Source: Paenibacillus kobensis NBRC 15729
Lineage (GTDB): Bacteria; Bacillota; Bacilli; Paenibacillales; Paenibacillaceae
Length of the DNA: 53,949 nucleotides
Direction of reading: 5' to 3'
Assembly (NCBI RefSeq): GCF_004000825.1
Contig: NZ_BILZ01000042.1
Span: forward strand, 1-53,949
Of the stretch, positions 1 through 8,575 are shown piece by piece. Under the pieces are notes generated by a model. The model was not told the DNA's origin and made no database searches. It saw only the letters and a program-made list of their open reading frames with translations. Every line of letters starts with the position of its first letter. Position 1 is the stretch's first letter. Position numbers and translations under genes: made by a program.

Positions 1-1
1 A

Positions 2-1300
2 TTGATCGAAGGCTCGGTGACGGAAGCGAAGCTGTCGGACGGCAGCGTGACGTCCGAGAAACTGGCCGCAGGCTCTGTCACGGCAGGGAAACTGGCGGCA
101 GAAACGGTCGGCAGCGATCAGTTGATCGATGGCTCGGTAACGGAGACGAAGCTGGCAGACGGCAGCGTGACGTCCGAGAAGCTGGCCGAAGGCTCCATCT
201 CGGCAGGGAAACTGGCGGCAGAAACGGTCGGCAGCGATCAGTTGATCGACAGCTCGGTAACGGAAGCGAAGCTGGCGGACGGAAGTGTGACGTCCGAGAA
301 GCTGGCCGAAGGCTCCATTTCGGCAGGGAAACTGGCAGCCGAGACGGTCGGCACCGACCAGTTGATCGAAGGCTCGGTGACGGAAGCGAAGCTGGCAGAC
401 GGAATCGTAACGTCCGATAAACTGGCCGAAGGTTCAGTCACGGCAGGTAAGCTGGCATTCTATTCGGTCGGCACCGACCAGTTGATCGACGGATCGGTAA
501 CGGAAGCGAAGCTGGCAGACGGCAGCGTAACGTCGGAGAAGCTGGCCGCAGGCTCCATTTCGGCAGGGAAACTGGCGGCCGGGACGGTCGGCATTGACCA
601 GTTGATCGACGGTTCGGTAACGGAAGCGAAGCTGGCCAGCGGTTCGGTCGGACCAGAGCAACTGGCGGACCTTGCTGTCCGGTCGACCCATATCGCATAC
701 GGCAGCGTGCTGCCGGAGCATCTGATCTCGGGGGCGGTCGGCAGCAATCAGTTGGCAGATGCCAGCATCGGTCCTCAGCATCTTAGCACGGGAGCGGTCA
801 CAAGAGAGGCCGTTGCAGACGGCAGCATCAGCGCCGGTAAGCTGTCGCCTGATGTGCTAGGCATGATCAGCAAGCCAACTATTGGAGCAGGCGCTATTCA
901 GCCGCGTCATCTGGCACAAGGTGCGGTGGAATCCGCCCATCTTGCCGCCGGCTCCATCGGTTCACGGGAGCTGGCGCCGGGTGCAGTCGGAATTGGGCAG
1001 CTGGCTGTCACGCCGGTGTGCGCACCATCCGGCAGCACAGTACCTCTGCAGCAGTTCGGTCTTGCCGCTTTTGCTTTCAAAGGGCAGGAGGAAACATGCG
1101 ATGTCATTATTCCGTTCGACGAACCGTTCTCAGATTCGCTTTATTCGCTCGTTGCGATGACCGACCACCCGGCTTGCATCGCGATTCTGAAAGGCAAGTC
1201 GGAAGATTTCGCTGTCATCTCCGTTGCCCGGATTCGATTCAGCACGGAGCCGGTCGGATTCATTAACTGGATTGCGATTGGAGCGAAATCATTCGGATAA
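2..1300 (+). CDS. Decapeptide-repeat surface protein with WIAG-like C-terminus (5' partial)
   Basis: The frame is open from the window edge, so the true start lies upstream. About 320 residues are near-perfect 10-residue units of the form GSVTEAKLAD / GSVTSEKLAE / GSISAGKLAA / ETVGSDQLID. Four units make a 40-residue, 120-bp super-repeat, most regular from about 2 to 640 and degenerating later. Such short regular units suggest an extended fibre or beta-solenoid. A non-repetitive C-terminal domain of about 95 residues has two Cys (VCAPSG and EETCDVI) and ends with INWIAIGAKSFG, resembling the tail annotated as 'WIAG-tail' in Paenibacillus proteins; that family link is from memory. The protein sits directly upstream of a large glycosyltransferase cluster. 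I infer it may be a fibrous surface or spore-surface protein and a glycosylation substrate. No function is proven. Confidence 0.75.
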   Translation: MIEGSVTEAKLSDGSVTSEKLAAGSVTAGKLAAETVGSDQLIDGSVTETKLADGSVTSEKLAEGSISAGKLAAETVGSDQLIDSSVTEAKLADGSVTSEKLAEGSISAGKLAAETVGTDQLIEGSVTEAKLADGIVTSDKLAEGSVTAGKLAFYSVGTDQLIDGSVTEAKLADGSVTSEKLAAGSISAGKLAAGTVGIDQLIDGSVTEAKLASGSVGPEQLADLAVRSTHIAYGSVLPEHLISGAVGSNQLADASIGPQHLSTGAVTREAVADGSISAGKLSPDVLGMISKPTIGAGAIQPRHLAQGAVESAHLAAGSIGSRELAPGAVGIGQLAVTPVCAPSGSTVPLQQFGLAAFAFKGQEETCDVIIPFDEPFSDSLYSLVAMTDHPACIAILKGKSEDFAVISVARIRFSTEPVGFINWIAIGAKSFG

Positions 1301-1317
1301 AATTCTCAATGAACGCA

Positions 1318-1370
1318 AGGGGCTCTCCCGAAAGTCATTTCATGACTTTCGGGAGAGCCCCGTTTTCTTT
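1318..1370 (+). terminator. Strong rho-independent terminator
   Basis: A perfect stem of about 20 bp (arms 1319-1338 and 1342-1361, loop of 3 nt) begins 18 bp after the stop codon and is followed by GTTTTCTTT. The inner stem AAAGTCAT/ATGACTTT recurs in the hairpin at 47158-47205. Confidence 0.9.
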
Positions 1371-1405
1371 AATCGGGATGGAAAATACGAACGGCTCTTT
1401 ATCTT

Positions 1406-1602
1406 CATTGCATGCAGTACAATGAAACGATTTAGCGGATAAGCTGCAATAGCGTCGCATTGTACGGGATACAACGAAAATAATGGCTTGACGGCCAAAT
1501 GGCCTCCATTTAGCGCATTCCGCGAATTTTCCATTGTGCGTTATGCAACGAGATCTTTCGTTTCGCAACTAACGGGCAGATCTCATTGTACAAAGTGCAA
1601 TA
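1406..1602. repeat. Array of four 19-bp palindromes, copy 1
   Basis: Four 19-bp imperfect palindromes of the form CRTTGYA-N5-TRCAAYG start at 1406, 1458, 1532 and 1584, so the start-to-start spacing is 52, 74 and 52 bp. Examples are CATTGTACGGGATACAACG (1458-1476) and CATTGTGCGTTATGCAACG (1532-1550). The same architecture is found in inverted orientation at 46877-47072, and the spacers between copies are also partly similar (about 33 of 55 positions in the central spacer). No coding frame runs through it. It could be a mobile intergenic repeat, a protein-binding array or a structured RNA. Confidence 0.8.
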
Positions 1603-1803
1603 AAAATAGCCGTGAAGCTCTATAGAGTATCTACGGTTGTCAGCGAAGAGATGGATATTCATTCTACTTCTGTGCGGCCGCTGAGAAGGAGAATGAAAAT
1701 GGAGTAGAGCTAGCCCCGGACAATCATCTTGCATGGCCCGAGGGACGAGAAGCAACCGCGAATGCCTTGACGTACATACGCCGTTGCGAAGCAAGTTGAC
1801 AAA

Positions 1804-1875
1804 CATAAGATAGCAAATAAAACACCAGCCGCTTATTCGTTAAGCCGATCCTTCAACCATTCGTGAGGAGGTGAT
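1804..1875 (+). promoter_or_regulatory. Possible sporulation-type -10 and ribosome site before the cluster
   Basis: CATAAGATA (1804-1812) fits the sigma-K -10 pattern CATANNNTA and is identical to the -10 proposed for gerE in this window, but no mACm -35 stands at the right distance. The ribosome site GAGGAGGTGAT (1865-1875) is nearly full length. Between 1603 and 1803 I see no gene or clear signal. Confidence 0.3.
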
Positions 1876-1878
1876 CGT

Positions 1879-2844
1879 ATGGATCGTGTTGCATTCGTAC
1901 GTTCCCGGTTCGCCACGTCCGGAAGGAAACGGCAGGCTCGCCCAACGTCGCAAGGCATGCGAAGACGGCTCAATCCTCGCAGCGGGCAGGCGAACATCAG
2001 AAGGAGCAAGCGTACGTCTGCGGCTTTGCCGGCAGCAGGCCGGTTCAAGAGTGCGAGACCTGCACCCAGCAGACCCGCGGGAAGTGAAGTGCGTGTTAAG
2101 CGTCCGGATTCCGTTCCGCTCGTATCGGTCATTATCCCCGTCATGAATGAACGGAGGACGATCCGGCGCGTCATTCGTGAAGCGTTCGCGGTACATCCTT
2201 CGGTTGAAGTGATCGTTGTCGCGAATGGCTCGAAGGACGGCTCCGCCCGTATCGCCAGCCAAGCCGGGGCGCGCGTCATGGAGTATGGCGCACCGCTAGG
2301 CCACGATGTCGGACGTGCAATAGGCGCGCAAGCCGCGCGCGGCGAAGTTCTGTTATTTATCGACGGCGATATGGTCATACCGGCCGGGCAGCTGCGGCCG
2401 TTCGTGCAAGCCGTAATAAGAGACGGCATCGATGTTGCCTTGAACGATTATTCTGGACCAACGGCCAAGCCGGATGTGCACAGCGTTGTACTGGCGAAGC
2501 ATGCGCTGAACGTGCTGCTGGAGCGTCCTGATCTTGAAGGCACTTCGTTAACCGCCATTCCGCACGCGCTAAGCCGCTTCGCGGTTGAAACGATCGGGGC
2601 AGAGGCGCTTGCCGTTCCGCCGCTTGCCCATGCCAAAGCCGTTCAATCGGGATTGCGAGTCGTGCCAGTAAGGCGCATCAACGTCGGCAAATTGAATCCC
2701 CCGCGCATTGCGCGTGAGCGTGTCAAACCGCTGGAGAATATTATCGTCGGCGACCATCTTGAGGCGCTGGATTGGATGATTAACCGAAGGGGCACACGGT
2801 GCGGATTCGAAGACCGGTATAGGAAAAGGCACTATGCGAGGTGA
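1879..2844 (+). CDS. GT2 glycosyltransferase with basic N-terminal tail
   Basis: This 321-residue protein has an Arg/Lys/Ser-rich, probably disordered tail (residues 1-78) followed by a GT-A, family 2 domain. Visible signatures are [10 protein letters not shown] (about 83-91), [10 protein letters not shown] (about 113-122) and the metal-binding DGD (162-164). It should transfer a sugar from a nucleotide donor; donor and acceptor cannot be read from the sequence. The next gene is a paralogue, sharing GHDVGRA and the NGxxDGS turn. The start ATG follows GAGGAGGTGAT at ideal spacing. It is the first gene of a long co-directional run. The basic tail resembles the low-complexity tails of B. subtilis spore-coat proteins such as CotG; a targeting role is only inferred. 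Confidence 0.85.
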   Translation: MDRVAFVRSRFATSGRKRQARPTSQGMRRRLNPRSGQANIRRSKRTSAALPAAGRFKSARPAPSRPAGSEVRVKRPDSVPLVSVIIPVMNERRTIRRVIREAFAVHPSVEVIVVANGSKDGSARIASQAGARVMEYGAPLGHDVGRAIGAQAARGEVLLFIDGDMVIPAGQLRPFVQAVIRDGIDVALNDYSGPTAKPDVHSVVLAKHALNVLLERPDLEGTSLTAIPHALSRFAVETIGAEALAVPPLAHAKAVQSGLRVVPVRRINVGKLNPPRIARERVKPLENIIVGDHLEALDWMINRRGTRCGFEDRYRKRHYAR

Positions 2845-2851
2845 TGGACGA

Positions 2852-3664
2852 ATGCAGAGCAGACGCAAGGCTCGAAGCAGCGACGCAAAGCAGCCCGGAT
2901 TGGTGCTTCCGGCCGGCTGCAGGGCTGCTGCTGTCGTCATGGCCTACAACGAAGAACGAACGCTGCCGCTCGTCTTGGAGGAACTTGCGAAGCTTTCGCT
3001 TGAAGAAATCGTCGTTGTGCTGAACGGTTGCACGGACGGCAGTTTCCGCGAGGCCCGATCGTTTCCCGGGGTGACGATTGTGCATTATGCAGATAAGATC
3101 GGCCACGATGTCGGCAGAGCGGTCGGGGCGAGAATGTGCACGTCGGATATCGTGTTGTTCGTGGATGGGGATTTTCGGATTGCAGCCGAGAAGCTGAAGC
3201 CGTTTATCGCCGCCGTTGCAAGAGGAACGGACGTAGCATTAAACGATATTTCGCCTTACTTGCCGCTGTTCCGCGACTGGGATGATGTGACGAGGTTGAA
3301 AGCGTTCTTGAATTTGTCGCTTGGAAGACCGGATTTGCATGCGAGTTCGCTCACATCGGTCCCGCATGCGTTGTCGAGAAGAGCAATCGAGCGAATCGGT
3401 TCGGCGCTGCTCGCCGTACCGCCGAAAGCGCAAGCAGCAGCGATTGCCGACGGGCTCATTGTGCGTACTGCAGGTTCCGTTAACGTGGTAACAGCGAATC
3501 GGATGAGGAATGACAATGTCGGACGCGATAACGAGGTGGCGAGGCTCATCGTCGGCGATCATGTCGAAGCGCTTAAGCATGTCATGGACAAGGGCGGAGC
3601 CCGGCTGTCGAAAGCAGACACCAGCCGGCGCAGAGAGGCTATCGCAAGGAGCCGTCAGCTATGA
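2852..3664 (+). CDS. GT2 glycosyltransferase
   Basis: This 270-residue GT-A/GT2 protein is a paralogue of the gene before it. It shows AAVVMAYNEE (about 26-35), VVLNGCTDGS (about 55-64), IGHDVGRAVGA (about 83-93) and DGD (105-107). It lacks the long basic tail and has only a short MQSRRKARSS start. I chose ATG 2852 because GAGGTGAT stands just upstream; ATG 2834 is in frame and would overlap the previous gene by 11 bp, with a weaker ribosome site. The next gene starts inside its stop codon (ATGA), so translation is probably coupled. The tandem paralogues may add successive or alternative sugars. Confidence 0.82.
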   Translation: MQSRRKARSSDAKQPGLVLPAGCRAAAVVMAYNEERTLPLVLEELAKLSLEEIVVVLNGCTDGSFREARSFPGVTIVHYADKIGHDVGRAVGARMCTSDIVLFVDGDFRIAAEKLKPFIAAVARGTDVALNDISPYLPLFRDWDDVTRLKAFLNLSLGRPDLHASSLTSVPHALSRRAIERIGSALLAVPPKAQAAAIADGLIVRTAGSVNVVTANRMRNDNVGRDNEVARLIVGDHVEALKHVMDKGGARLSKADTSRRREAIARSRQL

Positions 3665-4419
3665 GCCGCAAGCTGACGAGCATCATTATTCCAACGTATA
3701 ACGGACTGGGGCTGCTTCGGCGCCTCATCGATTCGATCCGTGAGCATACCGATGATCGGGAGACGCCGTATGAGCTCATCGTCGTCGATAACGGATCGGC
3801 GGACGGTACCTGTGAATGGTGCGCCGAACGGCGCATATCGTTTGTGTCGCTTGGAGGCAACACCGGGTTCCCGACTGCTTGCAACAAAGGGCTTCGGGTT
3901 GCTGCAGGCGAGCGGCTGATGTTGCTCAACAACGATATTGTGGCGACGCCGAATTGGCTCACGAATCTCGCCGCCGGACTGGAGCAGGAGCAAGGAATCG
4001 GCTTAACCGGACCGATTACGAACTATGCGAGCGGGCTGCAGCAAGCGGACTACCGGTTCGACAGTTTGGAGCAGTTTATGCGAATCGCAAGCGATGTGAA
4101 CCGCCCGGATGCGGGCAAGAGGATGCGCGTCATGCGGATTGTCGGGCTATGCATGCTGTTCAAGCGGGAAGTGTATGAGAAGGTAGGCGAGCTGGACGAA
4201 CGGTTCTCACCTGGCCACTACGAGGATGACGACTACTGCTTGCGTATTCGAATGAGCGGCTACAGCTTGGTGATGTGTAAGGACGCACTCGTCTATCACG
4301 AAGGGAGCGCGAGCTTCCGGCGTACGGACAGCGAAGAGGTCGAGCGGCTCATTGAGCGGAACCGCCAGCTTTTTATCGACAAGTGGGGTATCGATCCCGG
4401 CACATTTATCGGCACATGA
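3661..4419 (+). CDS. GT2 glycosyltransferase (rhamnosyltransferase-like)
   Basis: This 252-residue protein is a compact GT2 domain. SIIIPTYNG (7-15), VVDNGSADGT (41-50), LLNND (about 88-92, the DXD equivalent) and the acceptor-side EDDDYCLR (about 189-196) are all present. The layout matches family 2 enzymes often annotated as rhamnosyl- or N-acetylglucosaminyl-transferases; the sugar cannot be assigned. It overlaps the previous gene by 4 bp (ATGA). Its nearest relative in the window is the catalytic part of the gene at 6465-7844, with shared LLNND, GP.TNY.SG and YEDDDY. No membrane segment is seen, so it is presumably cytoplasmic or peripheral. Confidence 0.87.
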   Translation: MSRKLTSIIIPTYNGLGLLRRLIDSIREHTDDRETPYELIVVDNGSADGTCEWCAERRISFVSLGGNTGFPTACNKGLRVAAGERLMLLNNDIVATPNWLTNLAAGLEQEQGIGLTGPITNYASGLQQADYRFDSLEQFMRIASDVNRPDAGKRMRVMRIVGLCMLFKREVYEKVGELDERFSPGHYEDDDYCLRIRMSGYSLVMCKDALVYHEGSASFRRTDSEEVERLIERNRQLFIDKWGIDPGTFIGT

Positions 4420-4463
4420 CGGACGGGCTTTTATGCCTGTTCCAAGCAGGAAGGGGTATTGTT

Positions 4464-5228
4464 TTGAAGGCTGTTATATTGGCTGGCGGCACGGGTACGA
4501 GACTGCGGCCGCTTACCGGATTGTTCAATAAGCATATGCTGCCCGTTGGCCGTTACCCGATGATTCATTATTCGATTGCCAAATTGCAAGAAGCAGGCAT
4601 AACCGAAATTATGCTCATTACAGGCCGTTCTTCCGCAGGACTGTTTATTACTTATCTCGGCAGCGGATCGGAGTTCGGCGTTGCGATGACGTACCGCATT
4701 CAAGAAGAGGCGGGCGGCATCGCGCAGGCGCTTGATCTGGCCCGTCCGTTCATCAACGAGTCGGAGAAGTTCGTTCTGCTGCTCGGAGACAATCTGTTCG
4801 AGGATTCGCTTACGGGTTTCGTTCGCCAATTCGAAGAGCAGGAGCAAGGCGCGATGGTTCTGCTTAAGCAGGTGGAGGACGCCCGCCGCTATGGTGTTCC
4901 GACTTTCGGTGATGACGGCAAGACGATCCGTGTCATTACGGAAAAGCCGGAGCAGCCGGCCACGAATTACAGCGTGACAGGCATCTATTTCTACGATTCA
5001 TCGGCATTCGGCATGATTGGTCAATTGACGCCTTCCGGCAGGGGCGAGCTGGAGATTACCGATCTGAACAACGCTTACGCGCGGCAAGGGAATTTGTCCT
5101 ATGCGGTGCTTGGCGGCTGGTGGGCCGACGCCGGCACATTCGATTCGCTGCATGAGGCTTCAGGCCGAATGCTGATGCCGTCCGATGGGAAGATGAGCGA
5201 AGGGTCCGATACGGGAGAGCCGAGGTGA
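4464..5228 (+). CDS. Sugar-1-phosphate nucleotidyltransferase (RmlA-like, short form)
   Basis: This predicted 254-residue enzyme would make an NDP-sugar from a nucleoside triphosphate and a sugar 1-phosphate. The N-terminus carries AVILAGGTGTRLRPLT and, about 10 residues later, NKHMLPVG, the nucleotide and metal-binding signatures of glucose-1-phosphate thymidylyltransferases. EEAGGIAQAL (sugar pocket), LGDNLF and the C-terminal GGWWADAGTFDSL follow the RmlA order. I chose TTG 4464 because the conserved start (KAVILAGG) follows at once and AGGAAGGGG lies about 8 bp upstream; longer in-frame starts would overlap the previous gene. The other dTDP-rhamnose genes (rmlB, rmlC) are not in the window, so dTDP-glucose is the likely but unproven product. 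Confidence 0.83.
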   Translation: MKAVILAGGTGTRLRPLTGLFNKHMLPVGRYPMIHYSIAKLQEAGITEIMLITGRSSAGLFITYLGSGSEFGVAMTYRIQEEAGGIAQALDLARPFINESEKFVLLLGDNLFEDSLTGFVRQFEEQEQGAMVLLKQVEDARRYGVPTFGDDGKTIRVITEKPEQPATNYSVTGIYFYDSSAFGMIGQLTPSGRGELEITDLNNAYARQGNLSYAVLGGWWADAGTFDSLHEASGRMLMPSDGKMSEGSDTGEPR

Positions 5229-5232
5229 TCAC

Positions 5233-6435
5233 ATGGTTCGCCGAACACGAACAACAAAGCCGACTTTATTTACGAACCGGCTTTTGCTAGAGCGTGCGGC
5301 TGCTTCAACGGGAGGGAAGAGAGAGCCGGGGCTCCCGCCCGGCCAAGCTTCTGTCCACGGCGGTGCGGAGCGCGGACAACGCTCAAGACGGCCACTCCGG
5401 CGACCGGCATCTGCAGGCGGTTCGTTAAAGCAGGCCAAGAGGAGAGCGTCTGCCGGCCAGCATTCCGCCAGACGAAGGCGTGCAAGGCGCCGTTACTCCA
5501 TCAGGCAGAGGGGCTTGCCGCTTCCGCTTCAGAGCATGCCGCCTAGCACTGAGCCGCCGGACAGAACGGCGGTTAAGCAGGAGATGAAGGGAGAGCCGCG
5601 TTATGACCGGCTGGCCGGGCAGCCGGTTGATCCAATAGAGGTTGCCGTTTACGAAGGGGGCGAGCAGCTTCTGGAGCAAGCGGTGCCGTATAACGTGCTG
5701 CTGCCGGAGGTTAGTCTCCGCGAAGTTATTGCAATGGGCGTGGAGAGGCTGTTGCCGCTCGGTACGAGGCTTTTGGATACGGCGGAGGTTTATGCAGAGC
5801 TGGAAGCCGCGGTTCAAGCGGGAACGCCTTGCTCCGTCGTCCGGATTGGAGACGGCGAGTTGATGACGCTGTCGCAAGATATTGTATACCCGGCCGAGTA
5901 CACGGTTCACGAGGCGCCTTTCTTGCCTTATGCGGGCGTTGATCCACCGGATATTGCCGCTCGCGATCTGCTTGCAGATGCGGTTCGCCGCGCAACCATC
6001 GTCGGTGTTCCGTTGTCCCGCCGCAAACATTTTCAACCGCTGCTGTACCCGGCATTCAGAGGCCATCACCTTGACGTTCGATCGCTCAGGCTGACGAGCT
6101 CGACGATTAATTACAGCTTGTATCAAGAACATCTGCTTCAGCCGCTGCTGCAAGGGAAGAAGCTGCTGCTCATCGGCAATTCGTCGCCGGCGTTAGCGGA
6201 ATTGCTGCAAGCGGCAGGCTATACGGTGGCAGGTATTATTGCGCCGGTCCGCGGCTTTGCGGATATCGAACGGGTCATGCAGGAAGCGTGGACCGTATCG
6301 TTCGATCTTGCTCTTGTTGCCGCCGGTATTCCAGCCGTCGTTATTGCATGCAGAATTGCGAGCGAGCTTGGCAAAGCCGCGCTTGATTTTGGACATATGG
6401 CCGACGGCATCGTCACCCATCAGTTGAGACTCTAA
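5233..6435 (+). CDS. GT-D fold glycosyltransferase with basic N-terminal region
   Basis: This 400-residue protein has two parts. Residues 1-120 are low complexity and rich in Arg, Ser, Ala and Pro, with runs such as ARRRRARRR. Residues about 150-400 contain SVVRIGDGELMTL (204-210 is RIGDGEL), the signature of the GT-D glycosyltransferases first described for the former DUF1792, and a Rossmann-like half with KKLLLIGNSSPAL and VAAGIPA. GT-D enzymes in streptococci extend glycans on serine-rich surface adhesins, which suits a cluster next to a repetitive surface protein; that parallel is inference. The start is supported by GAGGTGATCAC, and the gene begins 4 bp after the previous stop. Confidence 0.75.
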   Translation: MVRRTRTTKPTLFTNRLLLERAAASTGGKREPGLPPGQASVHGGAERGQRSRRPLRRPASAGGSLKQAKRRASAGQHSARRRRARRRYSIRQRGLPLPLQSMPPSTEPPDRTAVKQEMKGEPRYDRLAGQPVDPIEVAVYEGGEQLLEQAVPYNVLLPEVSLREVIAMGVERLLPLGTRLLDTAEVYAELEAAVQAGTPCSVVRIGDGELMTLSQDIVYPAEYTVHEAPFLPYAGVDPPDIAARDLLADAVRRATIVGVPLSRRKHFQPLLYPAFRGHHLDVRSLRLTSSTINYSLYQEHLLQPLLQGKKLLLIGNSSPALAELLQAAGYTVAGIIAPVRGFADIERVMQEAWTVSFDLALVAAGIPAVVIACRIASELGKAALDFGHMADGIVTHQLRL

Positions 6436-6464
6436 CGATACCGATACGAAAGAGGATGAAGAGC

Positions 6465-7844
6465 ATGAGAAGCACATTGCGGCAGCTCAGACGCTCAGGG
6501 CGAAGAACGAGGCGCGCGGCGCCGAGAGAAGTCCGGCATACGTCCGACAATGAAGGCTCGCGGTTCGATAACGGGTTTCGCGCGGGCTACGAGGAAGGCA
6601 AACGTTCGGGGGCGGAGAGCTTCGATACACTGTTTGACGGCACCAGCATCATTATTCCGACTTATAATCAGGGAGTGTACTTAAAATCGTGTATCGAGAG
6701 CATCGTCGACCATACCGATCTTCCCTACGAGATCATCGTTGTCGATAACGGTTCGACGGATGAGACCGGATCGTACCTGCAGGAGATCGGAGCGCAGATC
6801 CGGTGCCGCATTCTGGATCAGAACCGAGGCTTCGCCGGGGCGGTCAATGCCGGGCTGATGATGGCGAAAGGGACGACGCTCGTACTGCTGAACAACGATA
6901 CGCTCGTGACGGAGAACTGGCTTGATAATATGCTCGCCTGCTTGCACAGCGACGAACGGATCGGATTAGTCGGACCCGTGACGAACTATATTAGCGGTGA
7001 TCAGAAGATTGAAGTCCCGTATACGGAAATTGAAGACATGTACGATTTTGCGAAGCTGAATAACGTATCGAATCCGGCCAAATGGATTAGAACCGACAGG
7101 CTGACAGGCTTCTGCCTGCTGTTCCGGCGGGAGCTGCTGGAGCGAACGGGTTATTTGGACGAGGGCTACGAGATCGGCAATTATGAGGATGACGATTATA
7201 ATATTCGAGTTCGGCTGCAGGGCTACGCGCTTGTCATTGCGCAGGATGCGTTCATCCATCACTTCGGCAGTGTCAGCATTAAGGCGCTGGGCGACCGGCT
7301 GAACGAAGTCAACCATCATAATATGCAGTACTATATGGACAAATGGGGCAATCCGCACGAGCTGGTCCATCGCGTCAACGAGTGGCGCGCCCGCAAGGAG
7401 CAGTCCGGGGAATCCGGAAGCAGCTTGTTCGGGCAGACCGACTTTTATCCGCAGCGGGCGTTCGTAAAAGGAGTCGGTGATACCGTATTCTGGCTCGACC
7501 AAGGCAAGCGCCGTCCGCTTGGAGGCACGCCGCGTCTTCCGGTTGTCCGGATATCCCAGTTCGATCTTCGCCGCTATCCGATCGGCGAGGAGGTTTCAAA
7601 CGACGACCCGCAGCTTCAACCCTCTTACCTGATGCACGGAGCGCGTTATTATGTGGCAGAAGGCAATGACGGCAACAAATACGCCGTCGAAGACGGCAAG
7701 AAGCGGTTGATCGTGTCGGCAGCTGCTGCCGAGCGGTGGGGCTACACGAAGCAACGGGCGATTCGTCTGAGCGAGTCGGCGCTGCAGGAATTGCCGGACG
7801 GATTGCCTGTCATCCTGCCGGTTACGCTGCATCAAACGTTATAG
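6465..7844 (+). CDS. GT2 glycosyltransferase with GX3 motif and C-terminal GKxR-type repeats
   Basis: This 459-residue protein has a basic start (residues 1-25), a glycine-every-fourth motif (GFRAGYEEGKRSG, about 37-49), a GT2 domain (about 57-300) with SIIIPTYNQ, VVDNGSTDET, LLNND (143-145) and YEDDDYN, and a C-terminal extension. The extension contains VFWLDQGKRRPL and, later, YAVEDGKKRLIVS with ERWGY and LQELPDGLP, matching the module at the end of the GT4 gene at 11816-13399. That arrangement suggests a binding or docking domain. ATG 6465 is preferred because GAGG stands 9 bp upstream; ATG 6456 abuts it. The GX3 motif is shared with the products at 8867, 9346 and 10553. Confidence 0.85.
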   Translation: MRSTLRQLRRSGRRTRRAAPREVRHTSDNEGSRFDNGFRAGYEEGKRSGAESFDTLFDGTSIIIPTYNQGVYLKSCIESIVDHTDLPYEIIVVDNGSTDETGSYLQEIGAQIRCRILDQNRGFAGAVNAGLMMAKGTTLVLLNNDTLVTENWLDNMLACLHSDERIGLVGPVTNYISGDQKIEVPYTEIEDMYDFAKLNNVSNPAKWIRTDRLTGFCLLFRRELLERTGYLDEGYEIGNYEDDDYNIRVRLQGYALVIAQDAFIHHFGSVSIKALGDRLNEVNHHNMQYYMDKWGNPHELVHRVNEWRARKEQSGESGSSLFGQTDFYPQRAFVKGVGDTVFWLDQGKRRPLGGTPRLPVVRISQFDLRRYPIGEEVSNDDPQLQPSYLMHGARYYVAEGNDGNKYAVEDGKKRLIVSAAAAERWGYTKQRAIRLSESALQELPDGLPVILPVTLHQTL

Positions 7845-7923
7845 CGGCAAGCCCCGCTACTCGTCACCCTGTCGTTTCCGGAGCATATGTTGATAAAAGT
7901 AAGGGCATGAGAGGGGCTGCGGC

Positions 7924-8208
7924 ATGGAAGATCCGATTGACGCGCTGGTCGAGCACGTCTCTCACACGAATCGGCAATTGGCCCGGGTGCTGGAAGCGGA
8001 ACGGCATGTCGTCGTCCGCACGGCACAGATGATCCATGCGCTGCCGGATGAAGATCCTGAGCTGGGCGGATTCACCGGGCTTATCGATCAAGCGAGCGGC
8101 GTCACGCGAAGTGTAATCGCATATCTCAATAGCATCGCGGAATTACAGGAAATGATGGCGGAACAGTTGTATCACGTCATCATGGAAATGGAAGAAGAAG
8201 ACGAATGA
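7924..8208 (+). CDS. Small helical protein of unknown function, paralogue 1
   Basis: This is a 94-residue, acidic, predicted all-helical protein with no signal peptide or membrane segment. Its N-terminal part (LVEHVSHTNRQLARVLEAER) aligns with the starts of the next two products: all three share a pattern of L-x3-A/V-x3-Q/N-x-x-L/V-A/S-x-I/V-L-E-A/S. The three genes follow one another with almost no gaps inside the glycosylation cluster, so they probably arose by tandem duplication and may form a hetero-oligomer. I do not recognise a named family. A scaffold or chaperone role for the glycosyltransferases or their substrate is a guess from context. Confidence 0.7.
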   Translation: MEDPIDALVEHVSHTNRQLARVLEAERHVVVRTAQMIHALPDEDPELGGFTGLIDQASGVTRSVIAYLNSIAELQEMMAEQLYHVIMEMEEEDE

Positions 8209-8242
8209 CTTGCGATCTGAAGCAGAGGAGGGCGAGGGCGGT

Positions 8243-8575
8243 ATGGCAAGCCGCGAGCAAGCCTTTAAACAGATGTTGGATACTGCGGCCAAACTGCAGT
8301 GGAACGTGTCGATGATTCTGGAAGCCAAAGCGGTTGAGGCGGAGAAAGTACGGAACTGGATCTGCAATCATGTGTCGTCCGATGCCTATTCCGAGCAGCA
8401 TCAGCAACTGACGGAATCCGTCCGTATGCACGATCAGATTGTAGAAGTCATCGACGGGCTGACGAAGCTCGGCCGCGGGATGAATGCGATTATGAAAGTG
8501 GCGCTGGAGCATGGTCTGGAAAATAGCGACGAAGGCAGCATGATGTTCGGAGGCAGCACGGGAGGTCAATTGTGA
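8243..8575 (+). CDS. Small helical protein of unknown function, paralogue 2
   Basis: This 110-residue, mainly helical protein is related to its two neighbours through KQMLDTAAKLQWNVSMILEAK. It has a glycine-rich tail (MMFGGSTGGQL). ATG 8243 is chosen because GGAGGG and GAGGGCGG stand just upstream; an earlier in-frame TTG at 8210 would begin right at the previous stop but lacks a better ribosome site. The last codons overlap the GTG start of the next gene. Function is unknown; no catalytic motif is visible. Confidence 0.68.
   Translation: MASREQAFKQMLDTAAKLQWNVSMILEAKAVEAEKVRNWICNHVSSDAYSEQHQQLTESVRMHDQIVEVIDGLTKLGRGMNAIMKVALEHGLENSDEGSMMFGGSTGGQL

Noticed and set aside
2-640. CRISPR-like regular repeats
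   Set aside because: The 120-bp period is coding, without unique spacers or palindromic repeats.
434-781. Long open frames on the minus strand and in other plus frames across the repeat protein
   Set aside because: They follow from the 120-bp repeat: any stop-free frame in one unit is copied to all. They have no ribosome site and give odd compositions.
1319-1361. Terminal inverted repeat of a mobile element
   Set aside because: It sits 18 bp after a stop codon with a T-rich tail and works as a terminator. No transposase gene is found in the window.
1879-2160. Alternative reading frame over the basic N-terminal tail of the first GT2
   Set aside because: The frame used continues into a clear GT2 domain with a strong ribosome site; the alternative ends in the middle of it.
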